From the NCBI GenBank assembly GCA_013152895.1, contig JAADFN010000040.1, positions 1 to 41,942 of the forward strand: 41,942 nt of DNA, read 5' to 3'. A program made the position numbers and the translations under genes. Shown here piece by piece: positions 1 to 8,009 of the stretch; position 1 is the first letter of the stretch, and each line of letters begins with the position of its first letter. Below the pieces are notes generated by a model, which worked only from the letters and a program-made list of their open reading frames with translations, was not told the origin of the DNA and did not search any database. The stretch is from Acidobacteriota bacterium (GTDB lineage: Bacteria; Acidobacteriota; Thermoanaerobaculia; Thermoanaerobaculales; Sulfomarinibacteraceae).

Positions 1-675
1 CTTGCAGAAAAATCGCTCGTTTCTGCATCGGGAACCACGCTGCTCCCATCCAGCGTCCTGGATGGGAGCTCGCAAGCCACCTCGGGCCACGGGGGCGTTG
101 CGATGTTGAAGAATCCGTGGGGCCAGCTCCGTGCCGAGCATCCACCGTTGCCTCCCTTGCCTCCGATGTTGCCTGGAGGCAGACGTTTACCGGCACGCCG
201 TCCTCTCGACGGACACCATCCCCGAGCCTCTTGGGTCGTGCTCCTCGCACGGAACAATCACGAAAAGCGAAAGCAAACCTTTCGTTTTTCGTGGTACCAG
301 AACGATCGCCCTGCAGGAGGGCATGGCTATTATGATATAAGCGTAAAATCGTTACGTCAATAACGATCTTACGCCAATAACAGCACTCCACGGCGTGGCG
401 ACCACGCCCCTGGCGTCCCGCGTGCCATTCTCCGGGCGTCGGGGCTGGGACGGTCCTCCGAGCCGCTCCCCGCTCGGCCTGTACACGTACGCCTCCGCGG
501 AGCTCCTTGCCATCCCGCCAGGCGGCGCGTTCTCGATTCCCTCACCCGGCGTGCTCGAAGCACGCCTGCGCTCAGGAATCTTGCGAGCGCACGACCATTC
601 ACAACGTCTTGAACCCTTCGCGACGAACCCTCATGAAGAGTCCGGGCCGGAACCCGGCATCCCGACTCAGTACAA
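1..675. other. gene-free stretch with hairpins
   Basis: I see no supported gene here: the open frames are short, overlap on both strands and resemble no family I know. What is visible is secondary structure. Bases 4-26 form a hairpin (GCAGAAA/TTTCTGC arms), and bases 42-69 form a perfect 12-bp stem (GCTCCCATCCAG) with a 4-base loop. Bases 1-5 (CTTGC) also pair with 72-76 (GCAAG) to enclose both. None is followed by a T-run, so they do not look like intrinsic terminators. The stretch could be the end of a structured RNA or a repeat that begins outside the window. Confidence 0.5.
341..374. repeat. AT-rich near-perfect palindrome
   Basis: Two 14-base arms (GCGTAAAATCGTTA and TAACGATCTTACGC) pair with one mismatch around a 6-base loop. 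The stretch is much richer in A and T than the surrounding DNA. It is not followed by a T-run on either strand. It could be a protein-binding site, a recombination site or the remnant of a mobile element end; the sequence does not decide. Confidence 0.6.
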
Positions 676-835
676 CCTAAGATGAGCGATTCTGCCGGAT
701 GAGATGCGCCAAGATCTTGATGCTCCGGTGCGTGCGACGAGCGGAGGCATACCCAGAGGTATATCGAGCATCGTCGCACGTGTCCAGAGCGCAAGAGCGT
801 GGTGCAGATCGCCGGTGAGAATCGCTCATCTTAGG
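676..835. mobile_element. MITE-like foldback element
   Basis: The ends are inverted repeats: CCTAAGATGAGCGATTCT at 676-693 and its exact complement at 818-835, with weaker pairing continuing inward (CCGG). The element is flanked by identical 5-base direct repeats, TACAA at 671-675 and TACAA at 836-840, as expected of a target-site duplication. The interior also folds back on itself: a GTGCGTGCGACGA-type segment pairs with TCGTCGCACGTG, around a central ATACC/GGTAT. It encodes no protein, so it would need a transposase supplied elsewhere. Its right end supplies the last codons of mazF. Family not recognised. Confidence 0.7.
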
Positions 836-1164
836 TACAAGCAGGCATCCAGAATCGAGAGCACTTCCGAGAGCAGGTCGTCGGAGGCGCGCTCGATCCT
901 GACCGCCCGGCGCGCCCGGAAGTCAATGGACTTGACCTGCTCGACCATGACGAAGCCCTCCACCCCGCCCCCGCGGACGGGAACATGGAAGGGGAATCCC
1001 CTCCTGGTTCTCGTCAGAGGGCATACGATGGCGAGTCCGGTGCCGCGATTGAAGAGACCCTTGCTCACCACGAGGGCGGGCCGCCTTCCCTTCTGTTCGT
1101 GACCGGCCTGCGGATCCAGGGTGATCGCGACAATGTCTCCCTGTTCCGGGACGTAGCCCGCCAT
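826..1164 (-). CDS. mazF: MazF/PemK-type endoribonuclease toxin
   Basis: A 112-residue protein of the MazF/PemK family, which cleave mRNA at short motifs when freed from their antitoxin. The family signature is clear near the N-terminus: PEQGDIVAITLDPQ followed by GHEQKGRRPALVVS, then a later VMVEQVKSIDFRAR segment of the SH3-like barrel. Length is normal for the family. Its ATG directly abuts the stop of mazE (TAGATG), so the two are translationally coupled. The last two codons and the stop (CTA AGA TGA) come from the terminal repeat of the inserted MITE-like element; without the insertion the frame would end two residues earlier. The core is intact, so activity is probably retained (inference). 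Confidence 0.93.
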   Translation of the reverse strand: MAGYVPEQGDIVAITLDPQAGHEQKGRRPALVVSKGLFNRGTGLAIVCPLTRTRRGFPFHVPVRGGGVEGFVMVEQVKSIDFRARRAVRIERASDDLLSEVLSILDACLYLR

Positions 1165-1413
1165 CTACCAGTCTTCCCTGCCAACGGGCCCACCCCAACT
1201 CACCTCGCCACCCTCGTAATCCTCGGGGATCCTCGCCACCAGCTCTTCGAGGCGGTGGCGACCGCGGTGCTTCCTGACCGGCTCGATCACGATGGCACCA
1301 TCCCGCACGACCAGATCCACCTCGTCCCCCACGTCTACCCGCGCCTCTTCCAGCACGTTCTTGGGAAGCCGGAGACCCTGGCTGTTCCCCCATTTCCGAA
1401 TCCTCGTCGGCAT
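1165..1413 (-). CDS. mazE: MazE-type antitoxin (AbrB/SpoVT fold)
   Basis: An 82-residue antitoxin. The N-terminal half is a typical AbrB-like swapped-hairpin DNA-binding domain (MPTRIRKWGNSQGLRLPKNV, then VGDEVDLVVRDGAIVIEPV). The C-terminal tail is acidic (RIPEDYEGGEVSWGG) and in this family wraps around MazF and blocks its active site. The start is fixed by GGAGGG six bases before ATG; a longer upstream frame opens only with TTG and lacks family sequence. It is the first gene of the pair, and antitoxins of this family repress their own promoter, with MazF as co-repressor (family knowledge). Confidence 0.93.
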   Translation of the reverse strand: MPTRIRKWGNSQGLRLPKNVLEEARVDVGDEVDLVVRDGAIVIEPVRKHRGRHRLEELVARIPEDYEGGEVSWGGPVGREDW

Positions 1414-1421
1414 GCATCCCT

Positions 1422-1463
1422 CCATGTATATCCCAAGTATAGCCCATGTTAGCCCCGTGTCAA
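1422..1463 (-). promoter_or_regulatory. mazEF promoter with direct-repeat operator candidate
   Basis: On the minus strand TTGACA (1458-1463) and TATACT (1436-1441) are separated by 16 bases, a near-consensus sigma70-type promoter just upstream of mazE. Two 9-base direct repeats, CCATGTATA (1422-1430) and CCAAGTATA (1433-1441) on the plus strand, cover the -10 box and the likely start site. They are good candidates for the MazE/MazEF autoregulatory operator. Confidence 0.75.
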
Positions 1464-1627
1464 CGGCACGTACCCCAGTTGAGGCCAACCACGCACGCTC
1501 CCGGGCGATGGGTGCTGGCTCGACGCGATTCCGTGCCTGTAGCACGTTGCCGGTCTTGCCGCCGGGAGAAACGGCACGGTGGCTGGCGTATTCACGGTCG
1601 CACCGGGAAGTGTGCAAGATATGCGGG

Positions 1628-2206
1628 CTAGTCCTCGTCCTCTTCAGTCTCGTCGGGGTCCGGGAGGGGCGTTCCGATCACGCGGAACACGTTCCCAACG
1701 GGAACGAGGAGGACCCGGCCATGAACGTCCAGGACCTGGTCGGACGGCCACGGCTCGGTGCCCCCGGCCTTGAAGCTCCTGAATCCGAAAGGAACCTCGG
1801 CGCCTTCCGGAGCCAGCCAATCCGGGATGACGAGGTCCCACCGCTCCTTGTCTTCGGGAACCGTCTTCATCTCGATGTCGCTGATCTCGATCTCTCCGAG
1901 ATCCTCCGCGGCTTCGGCGAGCTGCCCGGCCTCTTCGACCAGCTCATCGAGGAGCTCCTCTGTGAACTGCCGGACGATGTCGTGCTCGTGGGGCCCTTCG
2001 ACCTCGGCAGCAATCAACAGGCGGTAGACGTCTCCTTCCAGCTCGTCGCCGCACACGTAGTCGACGCTGAAGGAGATGTGCGGCTCATCGACATCGACGT
2101 CGTAGGCGCCCCCGTGGAGGAGGTCCTTCAACAGGAGACCGAGCAGAATCTCTTCGGGAGATGTTGCGTTGAGATCCAAAGCCATTGCTTCTTCCCACGT
2201 GTTCAT
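1628..2206 (-). CDS. acidic protein of unknown function
   Basis: About 192 residues, rich in Asp and Glu throughout, ending in a DPDETEEDED tail. I recognise no family. It has no signal peptide or membrane segment, so it is probably cytosolic. A leucine/glutamate-rich middle (TEELLDELVEEAGQLAEAAE) looks helical, possibly coiled coil. The start at 2206 is chosen because GGAG sits six bases before that ATG; in-frame ATGs at 2236 and 2317 lie inside or against the end of the upstream ttcA-like gene and have no good ribosome binding site. It is the last gene of a run tatA-tatC-ttcA-like-this gene, so it is probably co-transcribed with them. GC-ending codons support that it is a real gene. Confidence 0.75.
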   Translation of the reverse strand: MNTWEEAMALDLNATSPEEILLGLLLKDLLHGGAYDVDVDEPHISFSVDYVCGDELEGDVYRLLIAAEVEGPHEHDIVRQFTEELLDELVEEAGQLAEAAEDLGEIEISDIEMKTVPEDKERWDLVIPDWLAPEGAEVPFGFRSFKAGGTEPWPSDQVLDVHGRVLLVPVGNVFRVIGTPLPDPDETEEDED

Positions 2207-2237
2207 AACGTTCTCCAAATCATGTTCAAGATCCATC

Positions 2238-3002
2238 TCATGTATCGGTAACGACTCTATCACGCTCAAAAGATCGAACGGCTGCCCAGAAAAGATGCCT
2301 TCGAACGTCTCTTTCATCCCGCCCGAGCTGCCGCAGCGCCGCCCGGACGAGGTCTCTCTTGGTGTCTGAGTGCTCGGGGCATCGTTGCACGGGCGGCGGA
2401 AAGCCGCAGAGGCGCGCCATCCTGACAAGCTCGGCCTTCCGTAGCTCGTAGAGGGGACGCACGAGGGTGATGACGCCGCCGAAGTAGCTCCTCACGGGCG
2501 GCAAGACATCGGGCGTTCCCGTGTACATCAGGCTCATCAGCCAGGTTTCCACGACGTCGTCCGCATGATGGCCGAGCGCAACCCGGTCGCAGCCACGTTC
2601 GTTCGCCGCCTCGAGTAGGGTTCTCCGGCGGACATGGGCACATGTGAAACAACCCCCCGGCACCGTCTTGCCGGGATCGAATCTCGGCTCGACGGTGTCC
2701 ACGGGAACTCCCAGGCTCTCGCACCACCCGGTCACGGCCGCCGGGAGCCCCTCCGTGCGCCCGGAGGCGTCCAGAGCCACGTGAATCCCGATGAACCTGC
2801 ACCGTGGCCGGACGATCCTGTTGTACCGGGAAGCCAACCACGCGAGGGCGTAACTATCGGTTCCACCGGAGATTCCAAGCGCAACCGCCGCGCCCGGGGG
2901 CATCAAAGACCACCGGCGGCACGCTCTCTTCATCTTTCCCAAGAGCCGTCCGGTGGCCCGGTCGCACCGCGCCGGGTCAGGTAACGTCGGCCCCGTCGTC
3001 AT
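2238..3002 (-). CDS. TtcA-like PP-loop tRNA thiolation ATPase
   Basis: A 254-residue N-type ATP pyrophosphatase related to TtcA, which 2-thiolates cytidine 32 of tRNAs with an Fe-S cluster. Visible motifs are the PP-loop SGGTDS (45-50), the paired cysteines CFTC (118-121), GHHADD (144-149) and further cysteines at 199 and 208 that match the third cluster ligand region of TtcA. It is a little shorter than E. coli TtcA (311). The ATG at 3002 overlaps the end of tatC by 26 bases; a TTG six codons earlier is possible but less likely. The lysine usual in TtcA (SGGKDS) is threonine here, so a related thiolase such as a TilS/TtuA-like enzyme cannot be excluded. Confidence 0.8.
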   Translation of the reverse strand: MTTGPTLPDPARCDRATGRLLGKMKRACRRWSLMPPGAAVALGISGGTDSYALAWLASRYNRIVRPRCRFIGIHVALDASGRTEGLPAAVTGWCESLGVPVDTVEPRFDPGKTVPGGCFTCAHVRRRTLLEAANERGCDRVALGHHADDVVETWLMSLMYTGTPDVLPPVRSYFGGVITLVRPLYELRKAELVRMARLCGFPPPVQRCPEHSDTKRDLVRAALRQLGRDERDVRRHLFWAAVRSFERDRVVTDT

Positions 3003-3774
3003 CGTGGCGTTTCCGCCCAAAAATCCATGCGATCAAGACTCCCAGCAAGTACAGGCCAATCATGGGGAGAGCAAAAACGGACTGGGTGGCGATATCGGGC
3101 GTCGGCGTGATCACGGCCGCCACGATGAAAATGATGAGAACGGCCCAGCGGAACCAGCGGAGGAGCTGGCGGGGAGTGACGAGGCCGATGCGCGCCAGGA
3201 AAAAGATGAAAATCGGGAGCTCGAAGACAAGCCCAAGCCCAAGGAGGGTCTTGGACATCATCGAGAAATAGTTCTCGATCGTGACGACCTGGCGGAAGTT
3301 GTCTCCGACCGTCAGCAGGAAGTGCACGACCATGGGGAACGCGATGCGATATCCGAAATACCCGCCCCCGAGGAAAAAGACCGTTGTGAACACGATGAAG
3401 GGCGCCGCCATCCGGCGCTCATGCTTGTAAAGTCCTGGGCGTAAAAAGAGCCATACCTGCCACAGGATGATTGGGGAGGCGAAGAAGATGCCCGCCAGCA
3501 GGGCGACCTTGATGTAGAGCATGAACGGATCGACAAGACCCGTGAACGCCAGTTTCTCTCCCTTGGGGAGATACTCCATGATCGGGACTTCGAGCCAGTG
3601 GAAAATCGCCGGTGCGAAGTACCAGCTCGCCAGAAACGCGACGAAAACGGCCGCGATAATGTTGATCAGCCTCCGCCGAAGCTCTTCCAGGTGCTCGATC
3701 AACGTCATCCGCGGCAGCTCGTCATCCGTCCGGCTGCCGTTTTCCTCGAGAAGCTCTGGCGCCGAACCGCTCAC
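2977..3774 (-). CDS. tatC: Sec-independent translocase subunit TatC
   Basis: 265 residues. TatC is the membrane receptor of the twin-arginine pathway, which exports folded, often cofactor-bearing proteins. The hallmark N-terminal segment is present (MTLIEHLEELRRRLINII, near residues 23-40) and six hydrophobic segments follow. The family FELPIFIFFLARIG region is also clear. The start overlaps the tatA/B stop by 4 bases (ATGA), indicating translational coupling. A 22-residue polar extension precedes the conserved core. Together with the upstream TatA/B it could make a minimal two-component Tat system; no second TatA-type gene is in the window. Confidence 0.95.
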   Translation of the reverse strand: MSGSAPELLEENGSRTDDELPRMTLIEHLEELRRRLINIIAAVFVAFLASWYFAPAIFHWLEVPIMEYLPKGEKLAFTGLVDPFMLYIKVALLAGIFFASPIILWQVWLFLRPGLYKHERRMAAPFIVFTTVFFLGGGYFGYRIAFPMVVHFLLTVGDNFRQVVTIENYFSMMSKTLLGLGLVFELPIFIFFLARIGLVTPRQLLRWFRWAVLIIFIVAAVITPTPDIATQSVFALPMIGLYLLGVLIAWIFGRKRHDDDGADVT

Positions 3775-4091
3775 TCCCTCTCCTGCTTTGCGGTTTCGTT
3801 CGTGTCCTGCGCGTCTCCACCCGAAGACTCATCCGCCTCCTGGGGAGCTTCCACCTTCAACGTCTGCTTCACATCCGCCGCCGTTTGCTGAAGGTCCTTC
3901 TGCACACTCTTGATCTCGTCCGTGGCGATTTCTTCCTCGATCGTTCGCTTGAAATCGTTGGAGGCCCGCTTGAATTCCGCGAGCGCACGGCCCAGCGACT
4001 TTCCAATATTTGGCAGCTGCCGCGGCCCAAACAGGAGCAGGGCGATCACAAAGATAAACATCAGCTCGGGAAACCCGACGGAGCCAAACAT
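3771..4091 (-). CDS. Tat translocase subunit TatA/TatB
   Basis: 106 residues: a single N-terminal membrane helix (MFGSVGFPELMFIFVIALLL), the FGPRQLPNIGKSLGRALAEF hinge and amphipathic helix, then a charged cytosolic tail. This is the TatA/B fold; the GFPEL start resembles TatB/TatA of bifunctional systems, so I do not choose between tatA and tatB. The ATG at 4091 has GGAGGTG five bases upstream; the frame opens further upstream but without family sequence. It heads the tat-ttcA-like operon and is divergent from ctp. Confidence 0.9.
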   Translation of the reverse strand: MFGSVGFPELMFIFVIALLLFGPRQLPNIGKSLGRALAEFKRASNDFKRTIEEEIATDEIKSVQKDLQQTAADVKQTLKVEAPQEADESSGGDAQDTNETAKQERE

Positions 4092-4258
4092 GGCCACCTC
4101 CAGGTGAAAGTATAGCGCCTTTCGCCGCAATCGACACATCGGGCACGAACGATCCATCGTGGCCCGTCTTGGGATTTGGTTCGGGGTACGCTACAGTCTC
4201 ACCGGTGAAGCACGGTACCCACCGGCTTCACGTTCAGCCCTGGGAGGCGCCGAGACAC

Positions 4259-5866
4259 ATGCACGTTCGAACACGGTCAATTGTCCTGATTGTCATTGGA
4301 TTCCTTGCCAGCGGTGCCCTGGCTGGAAGCCTTTTCGGTCAACGCACTCACAATGCGGATGAGCAAAGTATCGTCATGAGGTCGGCCCGGATCGTGTCAA
4401 CCATGCTCGAGTGGCTCCCGAACAAGGAGAAACCCTCGAGCCTCGTGTATGCCGGCATCGACGGCATGCTCGAGAAGCTCGATCCCCATTCGAATTTCCT
4501 CGATCCCGCCGCGTTCGCCAAGATGAAGGCACGTCAACGGGGCTCGTTCTTCGGGGTCGGCATCATCATCTCGATGCGCGGTGGCAAGGTCACCGTCCTC
4601 GCGCCCATCGCCGGAACGCCGGCCGCGAAAATTGGTCTCCGGGCCGGAGACGTCATCAGCGCCATCGACGGACAGTCAACCGCCAAGATGACCCTCGATG
4701 ACGTTCTCGACCATGTCCGCGGTCCCGAGGGAACGGTCGTCAAGCTGACGATCGTGCGGCCCGGGCTTTCCCAGCCCCTCGAAGTTTCGATCACCCGCGC
4801 ACGGATTCCGACCAACTCCGTTCGCTTCGCGTTCATGCTCCGGCCGGGCGTCGGCTACATCCGGCTGACCGAGTTTTCCGCCACGAGCTCGCGAGAGGTT
4901 CATCAGAAAATCCACGAGCTGGAGACACAGGGCATGCGGTCGCTCATCTTCGACCTCAGGAACAACCCGGGCGGATCGCTCGATGCCGCCGTCGGTGTCA
5001 GCGACACCTTCCTCAGGAAAGGCCAGCTCATCGTCTTCACTCGCGGACGCACCAAGGACAGCAACATGACGTTCAAGGCACCCGGCACGGGGATCCACTT
5101 CAACGGTCCCCTCGTCGTCCTGGTCAACACCGGCTCGGCGTCGGCCTCGGAAATCGTCTCCGGCGCCATCCAGGATCACGATCGTGGCCTCCTGGTTGGG
5201 GACGTCACCTGGGGCAAGGGGCTCGTGCAGACCGTTTTCACGATTCGCGACACCGGCCTCGCGTTGACCACGGCCCGGTACTACACGCCGTCGGGGCGAT
5301 GCATCCAGCGAGACTACCACTCGTACATCGAGTACATCACGCATCAGAACGCCAATACCGGGGCCGCTCCGGCCACGGCGAAGTACCACACCGATGATGG
5401 CCGCCCCGTTCGCGGGGGAGGCGGCATCACGCCCGACATCGAGGTGAAGGCCAGGCAGCTCGACGAAGGTGTCGCCCAGCTTTACGGGCGTTCCGCCTTT
5501 TTCCAGTTCGCCATCGAGCTGCTGGAAAACGTGCCACAGGCCAACTATCCACAGTTCGGCCGCGCCTTTGCCGTGACACCCGGCGTTCTCACGAGATTCT
5601 GGACGTTCGTCGAAAAAAAGAAGCTCCTTGACCCGGACCTCCAGGCCAAGGTCAAGAGAAATCCCGAGGCGATGTCAGATCTGCGCCGCGCTATCAAGAT
5701 CGAAGTGCTCAACTCGACTCTGGGCCTTGAAGCCGGGTACCGCGAGATGGTCACGGGAGACAACCAGATTGCAGCCGCCCTTCGGCACATGCCCGACGCC
5801 GTCAAGATGTGGAACGCGTGGCAGAAGCGTTGGGCAGCCCCGGCAAAGGCGGCGGCCTCGAACTGA
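4259..5866 (+). CDS. ctp: S41 family C-terminal processing peptidase
   Basis: 535 residues. CtpA/Prc-type serine proteases act in the periplasm, trimming C-termini or degrading envelope proteins. Residues 7-26 form a signal anchor. The motif LDPHSNFLDP (about 74-83) precedes a PDZ domain (about 95-175) and the S41 core (about 195-370) containing FDLRNNPGGSLDAAV. The catalytic pair appears to be Ser295 in NTGSASASEIV and Lys320 in TWGKG, 25 residues apart as in the family. The start is the ATG with GGGAGG upstream; a longer TTG frame lacks support. About 150 residues after the protease domain have no assigned role. Its stop is 8 bases from the convergent dtd stop. Confidence 0.95.
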   Translation: MHVRTRSIVLIVIGFLASGALAGSLFGQRTHNADEQSIVMRSARIVSTMLEWLPNKEKPSSLVYAGIDGMLEKLDPHSNFLDPAAFAKMKARQRGSFFGVGIIISMRGGKVTVLAPIAGTPAAKIGLRAGDVISAIDGQSTAKMTLDDVLDHVRGPEGTVVKLTIVRPGLSQPLEVSITRARIPTNSVRFAFMLRPGVGYIRLTEFSATSSREVHQKIHELETQGMRSLIFDLRNNPGGSLDAAVGVSDTFLRKGQLIVFTRGRTKDSNMTFKAPGTGIHFNGPLVVLVNTGSASASEIVSGAIQDHDRGLLVGDVTWGKGLVQTVFTIRDTGLALTTARYYTPSGRCIQRDYHSYIEYITHQNANTGAAPATAKYHTDDGRPVRGGGGITPDIEVKARQLDEGVAQLYGRSAFFQFAIELLENVPQANYPQFGRAFAVTPGVLTRFWTFVEKKKLLDPDLQAKVKRNPEAMSDLRRAIKIEVLNSTLGLEAGYREMVTGDNQIAAALRHMPDAVKMWNAWQKRWAAPAKAAASN

Positions 5867-5874
5867 TCCATCCC

Positions 5875-6318
5875 TCAACCAGGATCGTTCCAGAGCAGCG
5901 TGACCGGTCCGTCGTTGATGAGCTCGACCTCCATGACAGCCCCGAAAACTCCGGTTTGCACCCGGCAGCCGCCGGCGCGAAGGAGATCGACAAACCGTTC
6001 AAAGAGGGGGCGTGCCTCTTCCGATGGCATCGCACGATCGAAGCCCGGACGCCGTCCCTTGCGCATCGAGCCGGCGAGCGTGAACTGGGACACCGCGAGG
6101 ATCTCCCCGCCGATCTCGTCAAGTCCCCGGTTCATCTGGCCAGCATCATCCTCGAATACGCGCAGCGACGCGACCTTCCGGGCCGCCCTGGCAACCTGTT
6201 CCTCGCCATCACCGCGTTCAAGCCCCACAAGAACGAGAAGACCTGCCCCGATTCTTGAAACCACGCGCCCGTCCACCCTCACCTCGGCACGGGACACCCG
6301 TTGAATCACCAGCCTCAT
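5875..6318 (-). CDS. dtd: D-aminoacyl-tRNA deacylase
   Basis: 147 residues, the usual length for DTD, which hydrolyses D-amino acids wrongly attached to tRNA. The start MRLVIQRVSRAEVRVDG, the SQFTL motif (about 77-81) and the Gly-cisPro motif NDGPVT (about 135-140) are all present. The ATG overlaps the stop of murJ by 4 bases (ATGA), so the two are co-translated. The same frame stays open far upstream through murJ, but that part is only a shadow of murJ. Confidence 0.95.
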   Translation of the reverse strand: MRLVIQRVSRAEVRVDGRVVSRIGAGLLVLVGLERGDGEEQVARAARKVASLRVFEDDAGQMNRGLDEIGGEILAVSQFTLAGSMRKGRRPGFDRAMPSEEARPLFERFVDLLRAGGCRVQTGVFGAVMEVELINDGPVTLLWNDPG

Positions 6319-7946
6319 GCCGGGCCGTCCCCTCGTCTCGCAAGCCCCTGGCGCAGGACGGCAAGCTCTCCCCCGCCGAGGAGAGTCACGATCCCGGCGT
6401 ACAGCACGGCCGCCGGGACCAGGACGGCGACGAGCCGGAAGGCGCCGGCGAGCGTGGTTCGAGTCACCACGGCGAGCCACGGACGCGTCAGCCACAACGC
6501 GGCTCCCAGCGCGCCGCCGCCGATCAGCTGACGACCCACGGCGAGCATGCTTCCCCCGGCGCGTCCAAAGCCGTACCTGCCCGCGTAAAGCGCGGTCAGG
6601 AACGTTGCATACGCCAGCATCGCGATCGTGTTCGACCAGCCGATTCCCGGCGTCCCGTACGGCCCGACCATCGCGGCACACCCTGCGACGAACGCGACGA
6701 GGAGCAAGATGCTCCCCAGCATCGGCGTTTTCGTATCGCGATGCGCGAAGAACGCGTTCGCCATCACCTTGGCGTGACCGGTCCCGATCAGGCCGAACGC
6801 GTACGCCGCCAGTGTCGCTCCCGTGATGCTCACGTCCAGGGCCGAGAATCGTCCGCCCCCGAAGAGCAGGCCGATGATCGGGTGTGCCAGGACCGCCATC
6901 GTGATTGCCGCTGGAATCGTCACGAAGCTGACCAGAACGATCGTGTTGAGCAGAGTCTGGCGCGCATGGGGCGAGCCTTCGGCCAGATGCCGCGATAGCG
7001 TCGGAAGAAAGACCGTCGTGATCTGGACGACAATCGAGCCAAACGCCAGCTCGGTGACCCTGTAGGCGGCAAACGTGTAGACGACGCCGCCGTTGCCCGC
7101 AAAGGAAGCGAAGAAATTGGAGGCCAACTGGTTGAGCTGGTAGATGCCGAGCATCGGGATACCCGGCAACATGAGGAGCAGCACCTTGCGAACGTCCGGG
7201 CTGGTCGCGAGCCGCCACGCCGGTTTGAGCCGGTACCCGAGCGACCGGACGCTCCCGACCTGGACGGCGAACTGCAAGAAGCCGCCAATCAGGACGGCGC
7301 CGGCGAGGAAGGGCACCGGGTTCTTCGAACCCCTGACCAGCGCCCATCCGAAGCTGACGATGCTGAGGTTGTAAAAAATCGGCGCCGCGGCCGGAAGGAT
7401 GAACTTGTCATGGCTGTTGAGCACGCCCTGGCACAGCGCCGCCAACGAGACGAAGATCAGGTACGGAAACACCAGCCTGTTGAGCAGAACGGCGAGCGCG
7501 GTCTTGCCGGGAACCGAGGAGAATCCCGGGGCGAACGCACGCACGAGCCACGGGGAACCCAGAATGCCCAGGGCGACGACCACCGAGAGAATGAGCAACA
7601 GCGCCGCCATGACGCCTTGCACGAGCTCCCTGGCTTCGCGGCCCTCGCGGCCCTGCGCCCGGAGACGGGTCAACGAGGGAATGAACGCCGCATGGAGCGC
7701 CCCCTCGCCGAGCAGCATCCTGAACGTGCTCGGAATACGGGTCGCCGTGATGAACGCGTCGTACATCACCCCGGCGCCGAGGACATAGGAGAGCGTCTTG
7801 TCCCTGAGATATCCAGTGATCCGGCTGAGAATCGTCACCATCACCATGCGCGACGCGTGGTGCACCATCCCCGCGGTCACATCCGCTGCAGATGAGTCCG
7901 CACCGGTGAGCGGAGCAACGTCCCCCAACACTGGATCCTCGCTCAT
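6315..7946 (-). CDS. murJ: Lipid II flippase MurJ
   Basis: 543 residues, a MOP-superfamily protein with about 14 membrane segments that flips lipid II across the inner membrane for peptidoglycan synthesis. The N-terminal signature is clear: SRITGYLRDKTLSYVLGAG, then ITATRIPSTFRMLLGEGAL and AAFIPSLTRL. A polar N-terminal stretch of about 30 residues precedes the first helix. It is divergent from ssb, with 63 bases between the starts, and is followed by an overlapping dtd. Confidence 0.95.
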   Translation of the reverse strand: MSEDPVLGDVAPLTGADSSAADVTAGMVHHASRMVMVTILSRITGYLRDKTLSYVLGAGVMYDAFITATRIPSTFRMLLGEGALHAAFIPSLTRLRAQGREGREARELVQGVMAALLLILSVVVALGILGSPWLVRAFAPGFSSVPGKTALAVLLNRLVFPYLIFVSLAALCQGVLNSHDKFILPAAAPIFYNLSIVSFGWALVRGSKNPVPFLAGAVLIGGFLQFAVQVGSVRSLGYRLKPAWRLATSPDVRKVLLLMLPGIPMLGIYQLNQLASNFFASFAGNGGVVYTFAAYRVTELAFGSIVVQITTVFLPTLSRHLAEGSPHARQTLLNTIVLVSFVTIPAAITMAVLAHPIIGLLFGGGRFSALDVSITGATLAAYAFGLIGTGHAKVMANAFFAHRDTKTPMLGSILLLVAFVAGCAAMVGPYGTPGIGWSNTIAMLAYATFLTALYAGRYGFGRAGGSMLAVGRQLIGGGALGAALWLTRPWLAVVTRTTLAGAFRLVAVLVPAAVLYAGIVTLLGGGELAVLRQGLARRGDGPA

Positions 7947-8009
7947 ACGGAGAGAGTATCATCCGCTGTGGTAGAGTACATATTCATCCACGCGGGAGGA
8001 GAGAAACAC

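Noticed and set aside
324-341. A five-codon frame (MAIMI) with GGAGG upstream, just before the 341-374 palindrome, resembling a leader peptide
   Set aside because: No downstream gene for it to control and no regulatory codons; probably chance.
369-794. A 141-codon minus-strand frame crossing the MITE-like element
   Set aside because: Low-complexity Arg/Ser/Gly composition, no ribosome site, and it crosses an element boundary.
4109-4114. TATACT on the minus strand upstream of tatA/B as a -10 box
   Set aside because: No -35 at a proper distance, and transcription would begin inside the ribosome binding site.
5875-7347. A 490-codon minus-strand frame spanning dtd and much of murJ
   Set aside because: Only the last 147 codons encode DTD; the rest is an arginine-rich shadow of murJ in another frame.
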